DNA of 64,000 bases, taken from NCBI RefSeq assembly GCF_015832195.1, contig NC_052017.1, positions 90,422,429 through 90,486,428 on the forward strand, given 5' to 3'. Shown here one piece after another: positions 13,597 through 26,326 of this stretch (position 1 is the stretch's first letter; the number at the start of each line of letters is the position of its first letter). The notes under the pieces were generated by a model. It saw nothing but the letters and a program-made list of their open reading frames with translations, was not told the origin of the DNA and made no database searches. This DNA comes from Motacilla alba alba. Taxonomy: Eukaryota > Chordata > Aves > Passeriformes > Motacillidae. Made by a program: the position numbers and the translations under genes.

Positions 13597-16500
13597 CAAG
13601 TGACACTGACTTTCCTTATATTTTTAAGAAATCTTTTTGAAGTACTGAAAATTATTTTTAAAATGTACACACATTTTTTCCATCGTTGTGTGAGCACCTT
13701 TCTGGCCCTGTAGTTGTGGTGTAATACATCATGGCTCATAGGTACAAGCTGTTGAAGCATCCTAGTTAGTGGGAGATGTTGCCTAAAGGTTGTCAGTTCT
13801 TTGTGCAAGCAAAGCATCTATACTTTCATAGACTTCAAGCCCACACTTGAGTTTATGGACCAGACAAAGGAAATATTTTTGATCCATGAATCATTTACAG
13901 AGATCCTAACACATGATCATCCTGCAAACAGGGAAGACACAGGACATCTTTTCCTAAGAAAAAGCAGCATGTTTAGCTCTTTTCTGTTGCTTTCCACATT
14001 TTTTCTGTTTCCAACATCTGAAATCATTTGCAAATAGGTTTTGTAAACCAGTGTCCCTTACAGCGATTACATACCCTCACTTTCATCTCAGAGATACAGA
14101 ATAACTTTCTGTTGCTATCTGTATCACTTCCTCCTACAAATCCGAGAGAAAATGAGATGATATAACTGATATGTCTCAGTCAGTTTTCCCATATGGATCT
14201 TCAGCTCAAGACCATGGCATCAGCCTTGTTGTGCTCATTAGGATCTCAGGACTTTTTCCAGATATTGAGTTCAGTTCCGTTCTTCCCTGGGACTGTCCTG
14301 GCATCCTGAGCAATTTCAGCAAGATTTCTGGCCAATATCATCAATATGATCAGCTGAAATCCTTGCATCACAATGTTATAATGATTATCCTGTATGGCTT
14401 CACTTGCAGGATTTCACCAGACGCTACTTCAGAGCTGGCTGCCAGTCCAAAGCAGTGGGTTGGCATTTACAGTATCACTTCTCCAGCATTGTGTCCACAC
14501 AGGTAAAAGTGGTAAAAGAATACAGTCTCAGTGTCAATGTTTCTCTCCCTTCAAATTTACAGTCTTAACACATGCCTCAACACAAGCAAGCAGGAGGCAT
14601 ATGGATCTTCAGTCATCCACTCCTCCTGAAAATGCATCAAAAGTCAGACAATCCAGAGAAGTGACATTTTGCATCCTGACTGATGTTATATTGGCTGCAT
14701 CCACTGGGTAAGGGAGAACTTTTCACCCTGATAGGTTCAGCATGAAATAGCTTGCAGAGCACTGCAGTTACCAGGTGTAAGCAGCCACCCACCAGACTGT
14801 TTTAAACAGTAAGTAATCCCCAGGCTGCCAGGTAAGGTGAAAGACCAATCCTCTCAGTACAAGAAGAAAAATGAGTAATGAGTTGAAAACATACCATTTT
14901 GTGCTATAATGGGTCACATTCCCGGCTCTCTCTGAGATACCCTTTGGCATTCTTATTAAAAAAATAAAACCCTACTACAAGATTCTAAACCTATTTCTTG
15001 CTAAAAATTGAAGTAATTCAAAATGGTTTGTCTCTGTGGATCCTATTATCTACTTTTCTTTCTCTCTTTTCCATCACCTTGCCATGCTTCCAGGGTGACT
15101 CAAAGTGGTAGATGGAATACAAGTTTTGAATGACTCTGAGATAAGACTCTTGAAATCCTTGCATTACAGTCCCAGTCGAAGAATAAGAGAGATATGGGAG
15201 TGTCCCTATGGATAAGGGATGCATAAAGAATAATATTCAGAAAAATGTGCTTATAGTAAATTCAGTGACCATGTGAATGTCATCTGATTTTGTTGGTGAG
15301 AGGAGGGGTTGTACAGAAATAGTCTGGATTATTTAATTTATTTTTGAAGTCTTCTCCCTCTTCTGGAGTTTGTGTGCATGCAAATCTGATTGTTATCATG
15401 TCTCCCCTTTAAGTTCTACCACTAGTACAAAGACATTTATACTGTTGACATTATTATAAGTAGTATAAAGTGTTAGCTAGATAATATATTCCTGTGAGGC
15501 ACTTATTCTGGATTCAAGTTTAGGAGTCTTAGAAAAATTTGTCTCAAATCTAGAAGCATGTTGAACTTTATGCAAATTAATACATACTAATAGAGCAAAT
15601 TTGGTTTTCCAGAACAGTCACTGTCCACTATTTCTTTTTCTTCTTTGTAAAATATTAATCATCCATGCAGGAAGTTCAAACAGTACTCAAGTGATAGGCA
15701 ATAAATCAGAAAACACTATTTCTTTGTTGTTTTGATAAGTGGCTTGCTATTTGTTTTCAGGTTATTTTTGGTATGAGGGAGGGTGCTAGCATTTATCTAG
15801 ATTTGTTCAGCAAATGTTGGAGTGGAATATTTTACATTAAACTGCTCAACTCTATGACAGTTTAAACCCTGTAAAATTTATAAATAATTCATATTTTATA
15901 AAGAAAAGGGAAAATGTTGGCAGAAGTGTAAGTTATGGACCCTTTTTTTAAGATACAGAGACAAAACACATGATTTGTCTTCAGGCAAGAATAATTGAAA
16001 TGTCACCCAAGATCCGTGCACCTTGACCTCTTTTCACTGAATAACGTACCAGTTGCATGACAGGTGCATTTGAAATATTAAATTTTGATGGAACTGGAAA
16101 GTACAACTAGAGCTAGATATGTATGTCATCAGAAATGAAAGACATGGCTAATCTACCAGGGACAAAAAACTATTCTACCCGTTTCAGACATAGCACCTGA
16201 TCAGACATTGTATCGCAGGAATGATCAGAGTTCAAATCAGTTTCTCTTATAGGATGATGAAGTCTGTCAGATTTTTACAAGCAAATGACATGAACTCACT
16301 GGACTGGGATTTGAGGAGAAAAATGGATTTAATCCAGAAGTAACTGACAGCATGAGAGATGGAAAGGGTCAAAGAGGGGAAAGCAGAAAGTGCTTTCTTG
16401 GAAAAGTAATTTTTTTTCAATATAACTAAACCAACATAGATGAGCTTTCTGGAGAGTCAGACTAGATAAAATATTCAGACAGGCTGTTTTAATCTGGTGT

Positions 16501-18393
16501 CTGTCTATTCTGTATAAATCTCGTCCTAATCTATGCTCCCTTACCCAATATAAATAAAATAAGATTGTACAGTTGAGATTAAAATACAGGGCTGGTGGTC
16601 TCAAATCCAGCCTAAATTTCTGAGTTGTGAGGCCACTTTCTGAAACTATTGCAAGTCTGTCATCCTATTGGTAGCTGCAGTAGGGAAATGGAGGTGTTTT
16701 CTCTGTATATCACTGTACAGAGAAAATCCTGACTTTTAAGCAAAGAAGAAACCTCTTTTGCAGAAACCTCTCAGTGATACACTCTGATATTCATTGCTCT
16801 GCCAGATGCATGTCTTTAGCCACATTATTACTAAAAAAAAATCAGTTATGGACGGTCATATGCAGTCCATTGGCCAGAGCAGCTCTGCAGAAGTGGATAT
16901 AGTGGGAATTCTGGACTGAGCAGCATGTTACCAGCTGACATGATGATATTTTGCTGCACACTACCAGTATTTGCCCCTTCTGCATCACCTGGAGCCAGTT
17001 ATCATAGCAAACCGAATAAAAAAGAGGTTTTCTTCTGTGAGATGACTGCCTTTCAAACTAAAAAGTATGCCAGCTGTACTTATCTACAGAAGTTTGTTGG
17101 TGCAGACTTATCAGAGATCCTTTCAGGCATTACTTGGTCTTATTTGAAGAAATGTGAGCAGTGACAATGGCCTCTCCATGCTGTGGTGGAATACAGCAGC
17201 AGGAAACAGAAGCTCCATCCCTCCCCTCCAGGCCAGCAATCTCAGGGGCCAGAAAGATCAGTTTCTCTCTCTTTCTGGTATCTGCATCAACCAATGCTAG
17301 ACTGCTTAGTTTCATGTTTTCTAAGATCAGATATCTTGGATTATTGTGCATAAACATCAGCCCAGCTGACTTCACAAACTTGGTTTTATAAGGATTGAGT
17401 AAACTTTGGTTAAGACTTGAGACTCTATGAAGAGAAGTTTGAGCCTACAGAACAATATTAATTACTTCCTTCTTTTGTTCTTAGTTTTGCCATGCTGAGC
17501 AGATATGCAATAAGAAGAAAAAAATATAGGAGGTTAACAGACAAATTAAAAACTGGAACTGAGAGAAAAAGTTCAAGAACCGTAGCTGGAACTTCAGCAG
17601 AATTATGTGATTAAATCCAAATTAGTGCAGCTGTAACCTAAACCAGTAACACTCCATTTACTGCTTTAAAATCCTCTAGAATGATAACACACATGATGAG
17701 TTGCCTCAGTTTTGGCAGAATGGATTAAAATCTTATTGTTTTACACCAATACTTGAAAGGGAAGCATCAGTCCTCTTATTAAGTTTGAGCAGCCTAATCC
17801 TCAGGCTTAACACACTCTGACACATGTGGAATTCAAAGAAACACCAAACAAAAACCTCTGTGACAGTTGCCCCTTCCTTGTAAAACATAACCCTTCAGAT
17901 TGCACGAGATGATGGTGAGTTTGTTCACCCAAGAAGTGGGACACATTTCAAATACCTGCTCGGTGTTTAAGCTCCCAGTTCCAGGCATTGACTGACACAT
18001 TTGTCTGTATCCTGGAAAATTGTCACTTTGCATTATCAGATTGGAGACACAAAACTGCCTTTGTAGATGATTGATCCCTAGTCTCAAGGTGACTTTTTTT
18101 ATTATTATTATTTTAGTCAACGAACCAGGAAGTTGTTCCCTTCTTCCTGATCAGTGGTCTAAGATACCAATTTTTATATGGAAATGGAAAACCATGTCTT
18201 TTGTTAGCTTTGTTTTTAAAAAAATATCTCAGAAGTATGTTTGATGTGTGGATTTTATGCTGGAGAAAGGAAAAAGAAAGAAGAGGAATCTGTATGATGT
18301 GCCTAAGAGGCAAGATTTAATGATCTTGCTATCCAATTGCCTAGCTCTAGATAGCTTTCCACTCAAGATTCAAATTTTGCTGGTTTCCATTTG

Positions 18394-18458
18394 AGGATAT
18401 ATCTCTATGTCCACATACCAAGGACATTTTAGGATATCTCTCTATGTCCAGGCACCAA
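18394..18458. repeat. Imperfect direct repeat, 37-bp period
   Basis: The motif AGGATAT, then TCTCTATGTCCA, then ACCAA occurs at 18394-18421 and again at 18431-18458 with a few substitutions. It looks like an old small tandem duplication with no apparent function. Confidence 0.75.
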
Positions 18459-19693
18459 ACCTGTGAAGGCAGATGCTTGAAAGATAGCCATCCCTGTCCT
18501 TACTTTCTGGATCAACTTAGTGGATCCAGCCTTGAGAGCCCATTGCTGTTGGGTAGCAGCAAATTAACTTTATGAAATGCAGTTTTTAAAAAATTCCTTC
18601 TTATCTATCTAATAAATTGCAACCTTAAAAAAGAAATAATCTGGCCTAGAGACTTAAATTTATCATGGCATTAATCTGACTATGTTTTTACTCTGCCTAA
18701 AGTTTAATTTGATTCTTTCCCTTCAATAAATCTCATGTTAATTAAGACAGCCCAAAATGAATTATAGGGGCTGTTACTGGATGCTCATTGTTGAATATTT
18801 TAAAGATAAGTGAAGCTGACTCCTGCCTTCAAGTGAAGCAGAAACAGCATGAGGGCATGAACACTGATGGGCATGAGATGGCAAATTGTAACATGAGCAA
18901 GAGCTGTGAGGCTCCTACCAGCAGATCTTGGCTTGTAGACCCAGTAAAGACAGAGACAAATCTGTCATTTCTATAGAGAGTACATAAGATGCACTGTCAG
19001 TCCAGTGTAGCTGTTTGGGCTTTTTTTTTCAGCAGTGGCCATCAACACAAGTACCCCGTGCCAGATGTGCATAGCACAGCTGGAATAGAGCGTACAAACT
19101 CATGCACAGAGTCAACAGTATCGCATGCAGCTGAGCCAGTGAGTTTCAACATTTATCTGTAACAGGCTGCCATCCCAACCAAGCACTTTTCCTCTCCTTA
19201 GAAGAAGGCTATCAGTGATGCCAAACTCTACAAAGAGCACTCAGTTCTTCTTTCTAATTTGCATTGGCTTGAAATGTAGTTTTTCAGATATACTTGAAGG
19301 TAGAATTGAGCCTATAAAGGCCCCATTCCTTCAAAGTGTGATGTGCATGCAAATAACTCATCTTACAAAGGTTCCCATTGATAGCATTAACTTCATAGCC
19401 AGATGTTTCATGAAATCAATACCTTCGATAAGAGGGAAGTTTTTAATGCATGAGACCCAGGGCATTTCACAGCTATTAGAAATGAATATTCAGTAAAATT
19501 CCCATATTTGAATTTCAGATATTATGAAACACATTATTTCTTCTTCATAGAATTTGAGTAGTTATATAGTTATCCTGGTTGACCACAGCTATTGACAGAT
19601 GTAAGGCAAGAAATATCTGTGAGAGTACATGACTTCATACTCTAAACTGTCTTTTTATTTAAGTTTATTGAGCATAAGAGGATCATGAGTCCC

Positions 19694-19759
19694 TAACAAG
19701 TTTATTAGACTCTATGTACTGCATAATAAACTTAACAAGTTTATTCGACTCTCTGTACT
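19694..19759. repeat. 27-bp direct repeat (25/27 identical), 39-bp period
   Basis: A segment starting TAACAAGTTTATT and ending TGTACT occurs at 19694-19720 and again at 19733-19759. Two A-to-C differences separate the copies. The second copy runs into the perfect inverted repeat at 19756-19805, so the two structures overlap by four bases and may share an origin. Confidence 0.9.
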
Positions 19760-19805
19760 ACAATATACAGCACTGTTTTCCAATATGGTGCTGTATATTG
19801 TAGTA
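19756..19805. repeat. Perfect inverted repeat, 18-bp arms, 14-nt loop
   Basis: The left arm at 19756-19773 (TACTACAATATACAGCAC) is the exact reverse complement of 19788-19805, with a 14-base spacer. Transcribed from either strand it would fold into an 18-bp hairpin; in duplex DNA it could extrude a cruciform. Both outer ends are TA, as expected of a mariner-type insertion, but 50 bp is very short for a miniature transposon. A microRNA precursor normally has a longer stem of about 30 bp. A templated (quasi-palindrome) mutation is an equally good explanation. Confidence 0.9.
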
Positions 19806-22800
19806 TAATTAAAATCAGTTGCTGAAACGTCAATAAAGTCACAGTATCTCTTTTAGGATAATAAACTAACTATGTTAACTTTTTTTCCAAAGGGAGGGAC
19901 TCACCAGATTGGGGGTTTAGATGAAGAGTGCACAAGTCTATAAAATAGTAGCAAAGAGTAAAATAATCAGCAGAGTTGTATAAAGACAAAAGCAGCAGAA
20001 ACTGATAATGTTACAGGTTGATGCCATCCAGTGGTTCACCAGAGCACTCAGGGACAGGTTTTGAGTAGTATCTGGTATCATTCATAGATCAGGCTAAAGA
20101 ATTGCTCCTCTTTGGTATTATCAGTCCAGTTGAACTTGCTTGTGTTTAATAACTGTTAATTTACTTTTGTTCTAACCTACAATTGGGTAATACTCTTCAC
20201 ATATGCTTTGACCTAATTTCATATGCACAGGTATATATTGTCTTGTCTGTGTCATTTGTCTGTGTGCACATACAGACAACAGTAATGTTATATGGCACAG
20301 TTTTCATCTGAAGGGGTATGCCTCAGCTATTCAAAGAAAAAACAGTTAATTTTTCTGTAAATCACGTTAAAAGATGCCTGCTCCATAAAAGGAGCTATTG
20401 CTTTATATCACAGCTCTACACAGCAATAAACTTTTTATTTTCTCAAATGCCTATAAAGGGGAGACATACTAAATGGGCTACAAGCAATTTGGATGAAGCA
20501 ATTATGAATGCTTGCTAGAAGAAACCTGCTACACCATCCTAACAATATTGCAATTTATTTGTGTGGCCACCATTTAGGAAATAAGGAAATACCAAAGGAC
20601 TCAGTGTAGGGGGTTTCAGATGGATGCATTGCATTGCCAAGCTGCAGAAAAGTTGCCTATTGACAATAATTTTATAATGTTCAGTAAGCAGAACCAATAT
20701 TGTGGTTCGTTTCAAATCAGGAAACCAGTGGAAAATTTAAAAAAAATTAACTCAGGCTGTGATAAGAAATCTGCTTGCTAGTACGTGCATGTTGATTTTA
20801 GGGGATTGAAGGAGGTATTGAAAGTTCTTTCTTCCTTTGAGAATGGACATCAGTGCTAAACAACTCTGAGAGACCATAAGCAGCTCACACTACTTTTCCA
20901 TGCAAAAGCAGCTTCAGGAGTGCTCTGCATTGGAATGCCCACAATTCCCTGTGGAGTCACAAGGGATAGCATCAGAGCATGGTAAACACACATTGCAGTG
21001 CATTAGAGGAACTACTAGATTCTGTTGTCCTATGTGGTAACTGCATCAATTTCAAAATTGCAGATTTGGGTGGAGGGGAGTGTGCAGTTATGAAGGAGAA
21101 AAAATTTTCTGTGTGGCTCCCTTTTTCTCTTCTGTAAATAAAAGAAGCAGAAAGAGAAAGAAAAGGGCAGAGAAATGCAAAATGTCTGACAAATGAAGTT
21201 ATCCCGCTTCAATTTTGACAGGAATATAAAGGGTGTTGAAAACAAGCCAGTTTCCTGGCAGTCTGTTTCATAGGAATTCCTGTCTGCTAACAAGAGTGAT
21301 TAAAACAGCAACTGAAACTTTAAATATGAGTTACCAAGAAAGCCTTTTGAAAACTTAATTGTTGCAGTTTTTCTATTCCCTTGAGTGCCAAGCAGCACAC
21401 AGCTAATGTCATGCCAGCTTTCCCCCCCACAAACTTGTTAAATCCACAGCATTTCAAATACAGACCTAAGGTTTCTGTGTGTCTGTTAGCAGGGAAGTGC
21501 CTTCTCTCATTTAGCAATTATTACTTTTTTTCCCTAATCTCAGCCACAGGCGATTGAATTTTACTTTGATCAACTGTCTTGTCTTTCTATCATTTGTCTG
21601 AGATCTGAAGAGAGAGAAACATCACTGAGAAAATGCTTCTGAACTGGCATTAATGTGATTCAACTCGTTTGAATAAGTTTTGGATTAAATTTGGCACTTT
21701 TTTATCTCTGAGTTTGGATAGTTAGTGTTCATAGATATTGGGATGAGAAAGCATGAACACATGGATGCATTACAAGAGTGAATAGTTAGAAGTGCCTACA
21801 AACATCTGTGCTCTTTGTGTGTTTTTAATTTTTAATATATAATCCTGTGTTCTCTTGTACACTTATATCGATTATTCCCCGCCTCCTCAAACTTTGATCT
21901 TGCCTTTTTCTCTGAAATACGAGAATATTGGTTGTTACAGCATACTGAAAGTTGACTAATGACGTGGGTGAGGAGAGTAAAACTGAAGGCAAAATTCTGG
22001 CTGCCTCTCATGTCTCTGCAGAGACTCTGCTTCTCTGGTACCCTTGCAGTCTACACTGCAGAATAATTATTTCAGCAGCCGATTTTTGCCATAATTATTT
22101 AGATCCTTGTCAGACTATTTAGGGCTTTATAGGCTTAAATTGTCCCTTTCACTTCCACCCAGGAGCTCACTGAAGGCCAGTACAGTGGAGCTGAGGGTAG
22201 TAGTGTAATGGGCTTACCGCCTACTCATCCTTCCATGTAACCCAGGTTTCAACATCTGAGGCATCACAGGCAAGCTCTCTCTGAAAACCGTATTACAGTG
22301 ACCTTATTTTGGCAAATCCTGCAGTGGAGAGCAAACAGCATGGAGATGAACTGGTCTCTGCATTCAGAGTGCAGGAGCAGTATGGCCAACAAAAAGAAGG
22401 CCTTGGCTTACAAAAAGGAGTCTCTCCTGTTTAAAATAAGTTCCAGGGTAAACTGGATAGATGTTGTCTCTGACTTGATTGAGTGTGTACCACCTGAGTG
22501 CTAAGTTAGTGTGAGTATTGGATAATATATTCCCCTAGTTCAGCACCTCCACAAAAGATGAAGCTGTAGGACTGTGTACCACAGAAAACTGCTTATCTTT
22601 CTTACTGCATCCAGTCTAATCCTAGGAGTCAAACAGCAAGGGGACACCATTCCAAATAATGTCTTAGACCAAACAGTTCACAACATAATTATCTTATATG
22701 TCATTCAAAGCATCCAGATGTCTTACAGCAACCTAAAAGTGTTTTGTTACTCAGTCTTTTTAAAGAATAACACTTGTTAGCAATATTGTCTCGAGGCTGA

Positions 22801-23639
22801 AGTGCTTTCTGGTTTATTATTTCTCACCATCCTTTGGTGCACTGCATTGTACTATGAGCTAATTAAATCTCTTGTCTCTTAGAAATTACAAATTCCTTTT
22901 CTGTGTTTATCTTGTCAGGCTGAACACAAAAAGGAAAAGTTTGGAGATAAAGGCAGATATATAACTAAGATTGATGTAGATAGATCTTACTGGATCTCAT
23001 GTTTAGTACCCTCAAGCTTCACCGTCCAGACATTGAAATGGTTTGAATTTCTGAGCATTTGCAATGTCAATCAGCAAAGGAAGGATAAAACATGCAGTCA
23101 GTGGCTTAGTTTTGCTAATTGTTGTTAGGAATTTGCAGACAAGCCCATAGTAAACCACTTTTGCTTCACTAATTCTGTGTAAGGATCATGAAGACCTTCC
23201 AGAGGAGGACTTTGAAGAAGTGTAAGAAAGGGGGTTTGTGGGGTAACTCAGAGAAGGAATTCAGAATTGTCTCTGTGGAGTCCTCATAACTTATTACAGA
23301 GTGAAGAAACAGGCTTGTAGCATGCACAGTTGCAATAGTAGAAGAAACAAAAGGCAAAATCTGAATTCAGAGAGACAGAGATATAAAAGCCCTTCTTCAA
23401 ATTTGTAATTTGGTTTAAAAAATGTGTAATATCTACAATTACATTATAAACAGTTGACTTTAGCATTTAGGAATGCTCTCACTACAATAGAAAGGATCAT
23501 TATTTTGTGAAATATTCCCAATGACAAAATACAACTTGTAGAACAATCAACCTGCCTTCAATAGTCAAAAAGTTACCAAAATAATTTTTTAAATAATCAG
23601 TTTATAGGAACATAGATAATAAAATAGCAAAGTGAAATG
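19806..23639. other. Intronic sequence with no recognised element
   Basis: AT-rich intron without recognisable exons, RNA genes or transposon ends. A somewhat less AT-rich patch at about 22.13-22.50 kb has no identifiable domain in any frame. Confidence 0.55.
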
Positions 23640-24745
23640 AAATGAAATAGCCAGCATCAATTTATCAAGAATAAATAATAAATAAGAAGAATAAATAAAG
23701 TCAAATCAGGCTGTGTTTCTTGTTGACAGCATAACTGCCTGGTGGATACAAAGGAAGCAGGGGATGTGATATATTTGGACATTAATAAGGCTTTTGACAC
23801 ACTACCAGTTCCATTCTCGTAAGCAACCTAAGGAAATGTTCTGGATGAAATTGCCATCTGGTGGGTGCACCCACTGGCTGCAGAAATGTACTAAAATGTA
23901 GTTATGACAGTTCACTGTCAAATTGGGAAGACATATTATATAATGTTCCTTACAGACTTTTCCTGTGTTTTGTTCCAGTTTCATTAATGATCAGAAAACG
24001 CTCATCAAAAAATGGATTTTTTTTATCCACTGATAAAATGGGAATATTTTGAGGGATTAAAATTCAAAAGTCATGGCAGTTTGAAGAAGTGGTTTGAAAA
24101 TCATTACACATTAAAGAACTTCTACACTTACTAAGAATAAAATACTCAAACAGAAGATTTGAAGTAAGAGTAATAATACTGTACAAAGGAGCAGGATAGA
24201 TCACAGTCAAAATTGCAGTTTCATACTGCTAAAAAAAGAAAAAAAAAGGAGCAGAGGAATTTCAATTTTTGTGTCTAAAGCATGGGAGGTAGGACATATT
24301 TTGTTTTACATATGGCATTTTAACTGGACCATTATGTCAGATGCTTGGTTTTCAGAATAGGTAAACATTGCTTAGAGTAGAAAGGAAAGTCAAAAGAGAT
24401 ATGAGAAGTTTAGAAAATTACTTGTGAGGGAGGTTTGAGAATTTGCTTATTTGTTGTGGTTTCTTTGTTCTGAACAAAACAAGTATGAGAAAGTTTGTCC
24501 TAAAAAGAACTGGGAAATATTAAGATTACTATAATGATGAGAAATTCAAATTCCCTCTTATCCACTGAGTATAAGACAAAAGTAGTTAGCAGAATTTATC
24601 CAAGAGAGAGTTAAGTTCGATTCTAAGAAAATGTAAATGTAGGGACAGATTGTGCTGGAACATGCTAACTGTGCAGTCTCCTTCACTGGAGATTTCTGAG
24701 GACACATTAGATGAATGTGTAATCAAGAGTGAGCTGGGTATGCTT
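23640..24745 (+). mobile_element. Old, degraded CR1-like LINE fragment (ORF2 reverse transcriptase to near 3' end)
   Basis: The order and wording of this stretch follow the amniote-wide old CR1 families. A block near 23650-23720 corresponds to the 'phe-ile-lys-asn' approach to the palm. Then 23763-23807 reads DVIYLDINKAFDTLP, a clear reverse-transcriptase motif A with its Asp residues. Further matches run through the GGVHPLA-like segment and continue, heavily mutated, to a recognisable late 'ggagatttctgagga' block near 24700. There are many stops, frameshifts and deletions, so it is long dead. A small A/T-rich microsatellite has grown inside it near 23669-23700. It lies in sense with GABBR2. 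The ends are approximate, and assignment to one subfamily would need a library comparison. Confidence 0.75.
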
Positions 24746-25079
24746 CATCCTGTCTCAGAAATTTCTTTCAGCCTAGCTTTGTGTGATTTCTACTTAGTAA
24801 TGCAAATGTCTGAAATTAGTGCTTAGGTGGATTCTAGAAAATAGCTCTGAGGTGGATTCAGGCAAAAGTATCTCTGCCAACAGGCTGGCAGCAAAGCCTC
24901 CTGAGGAGACCTGGAAGCTAGGAATGAGGGGGTGAAGAGAGATGGTGACCCACATTAGGGACGTGGTGGTTGTATTGGCAGGACGGTGCAGCAGACAAGA
25001 CAGAGCTTAAGAACAACAAAACAGGGTGAAGAACACCCACTTCAAGAACATGAGGGCAAACAGGGAAGTGCCACAGACA
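24746..25079. other. Junction between two LINE fragments; possible 5' part of the younger CR1
   Basis: This stretch follows the end of the old CR1 and precedes the first recognisable ORF2 codons of the younger one. From about 24860 it becomes GC-richer and purine-rich, like CR1 sequence before ORF2, but I could not match it residue by residue. Confidence 0.4.
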
Positions 25080-25941
25080 GCATCATGGGGGAAGCTCTCA
25101 TAATTTATGAGAAATCAACTGGTTGGAGCACCTCTTTGAAATGACTTTACCCTGATGCATGCATGTAGCATGAGACAAAAGCAGGAGGAATCAAAAGCCT
25201 GTGTGAGGGTGCAGGTCTGTGACCTTGCACTGGCACGGTGGGACAGCTCCCACAGCCAGCAGGCTGCAATGGGTGGGCACAGGCACTGCAGCACCAATAG
25301 TCCAGGGGGAAGGTTGTGGAGTCGTTCAGCTTTTTGTCAGAGACTAACAGAGGAGCTTTGCCCTGGGACAGGCAACTAGAGAGTCAACACTTTATGGCTT
25401 AGGATTAGAGGGCAGACCATGTTGTGGCATGTATCTACTATGGACTGCCAGGTGGGGAAGAGGATGCTGCTGTCTTCAGACAAGGGGAAGAAGCCTCGTG
25501 TTCAAAACCCCTCTTCTCATAAGGGGCCTGTTACGTGCTGGACACAGCATGAAACAAGCAATCCTGATACATGGATTACACTTATTACACTGATTATTGC
25601 ACTGATTACAACTTCCCAGCAGGGTTGACTGGTGATCCAACAATGGCTGACCCTCCATTGGACTGGATGCTTGCAAACAAGAAAGGCTTGGGGATATGAA
25701 AGTTGGGGGCAGTCTTGGCTGCCCATGAGGTGGTGGAGAGCCTATTCTGGGCAACAAATAGGAGGAGCATGACTCTGGTTACAGAACATCAGACTTTGGC
25801 CTCTTGAAGGATCTACTTGATAGGAGATGGTCATAGAGAGAAGAGCAGACTGGGAGCTCTGGCTGATTTTCAGGATGAATAACAACAAGTCATGCCAGTG
25901 TGGAAGAAATCAAACCAAAGTGGCAGGAGGCCTACACGTCT
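25080..25941 (+). mobile_element. CR1 LINE, ORF2 endonuclease part (left half of an interrupted copy)
   Basis: Translation near 25155-25300 gives a KQEESKACVRVQ block followed by WDSSHSQQAAMGG. This parallels the start of CR1 ORF2, the apurinic-like endonuclease that nicks the target DNA; in intact copies the Trp-Asp and Ser-His residues stand in the same order. Later blocks follow the usual CR1 order: 'gcttaggattagagggcag' near 25400, 'ggcagtcttggctgccc' near 25710, and 'gactttggcctcttgaagg' near 25793. Frameshifts and stops make it non-functional. At about 25941 it breaks off into the 3' end of another CR1 and resumes at about 26327, so it hosts a nested insertion. The left end is uncertain. 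Confidence 0.82.
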
Positions 25942-26325
25942 GCTCAGTTTTGGGCCTCCCACTGCAAGAAGAACATTGAGGTGCTGGAGCCTGTCCCAAG
26001 AATGGGTCTCAAGACCTGGTGAAGGGTATGGAGCACATGTCTTATGAGGAGCGACTGTGGGACCTGGGGAGGTTTAGCCTGGAGAAAACAAGGCTGAGGG
26101 GCTTATTGTTCTCTATAGCTACTTGAATGGAGGTTGTAGAGAGAAAGGGATATTAGGAAAAATTTTCTTTGTGGAAAGGGTGACAGGCAATGGAAGGGGC
26201 TGTCCAGGGAACTGGCACGGTCACCATCGTTTGAAGTGCATGTGGATATGGCACTTGAGGACATGGTTTAGCGATGAATATGGTGGTGGCGCTGAGTTGG
26301 CAATTGGACTTGATGATCTAAGAGG
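25942..26325 (+). mobile_element. CR1 3'-end fragment nested inside another CR1
   Basis: This is the classic CR1 3' region in plus orientation. It begins with the 'ctcagttttgggcctc..actgcaag' block that encodes the end of ORF2, then 'tatgaggagcgactg', 'tttagcctggagaaaa', 'ggaggttgtagagag', 'gatattaggaaaaat', 'acatggtttagcgatg' and 'ttggacttgatgatcta'. It stops before the usual terminal short repeats, which is odd because CR1 copies start from the 3' end and are normally truncated at the 5' end. A deletion across the right junction would explain this. The flanks on both sides belong to one ORF2 whose sequence continues across the gap. Confidence 0.85.
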
Positions 26326-26326
26326 A

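Larger units (their letters stand above)
1..19690. other. Plain AT-rich intronic sequence, no gene or clear element
   Basis: I see no exon, RNA gene or recognisable transposon here. Local items are a 17-T run at 5116-5132, an exact 16-bp tandem duplication at 13565-13596 and an imperfect 28-bp repeat at 18394-18458. Open frames of 60-118 codons occur on both strands without recognisable domains or shared codon bias, and are taken as chance. Confidence 0.6.

Noticed and set aside
19756..19805. Hairpin as a microRNA gene
   Set aside because: The stem of 18 bp is shorter than a usual precursor and has no bulges; without small-RNA data it is reported only as an inverted repeat.
25155..25379. 74-codon open frame as a possible host gene
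   Set aside because: Its residues follow the CR1 ORF2 endonuclease, so it is a decayed LINE fragment.
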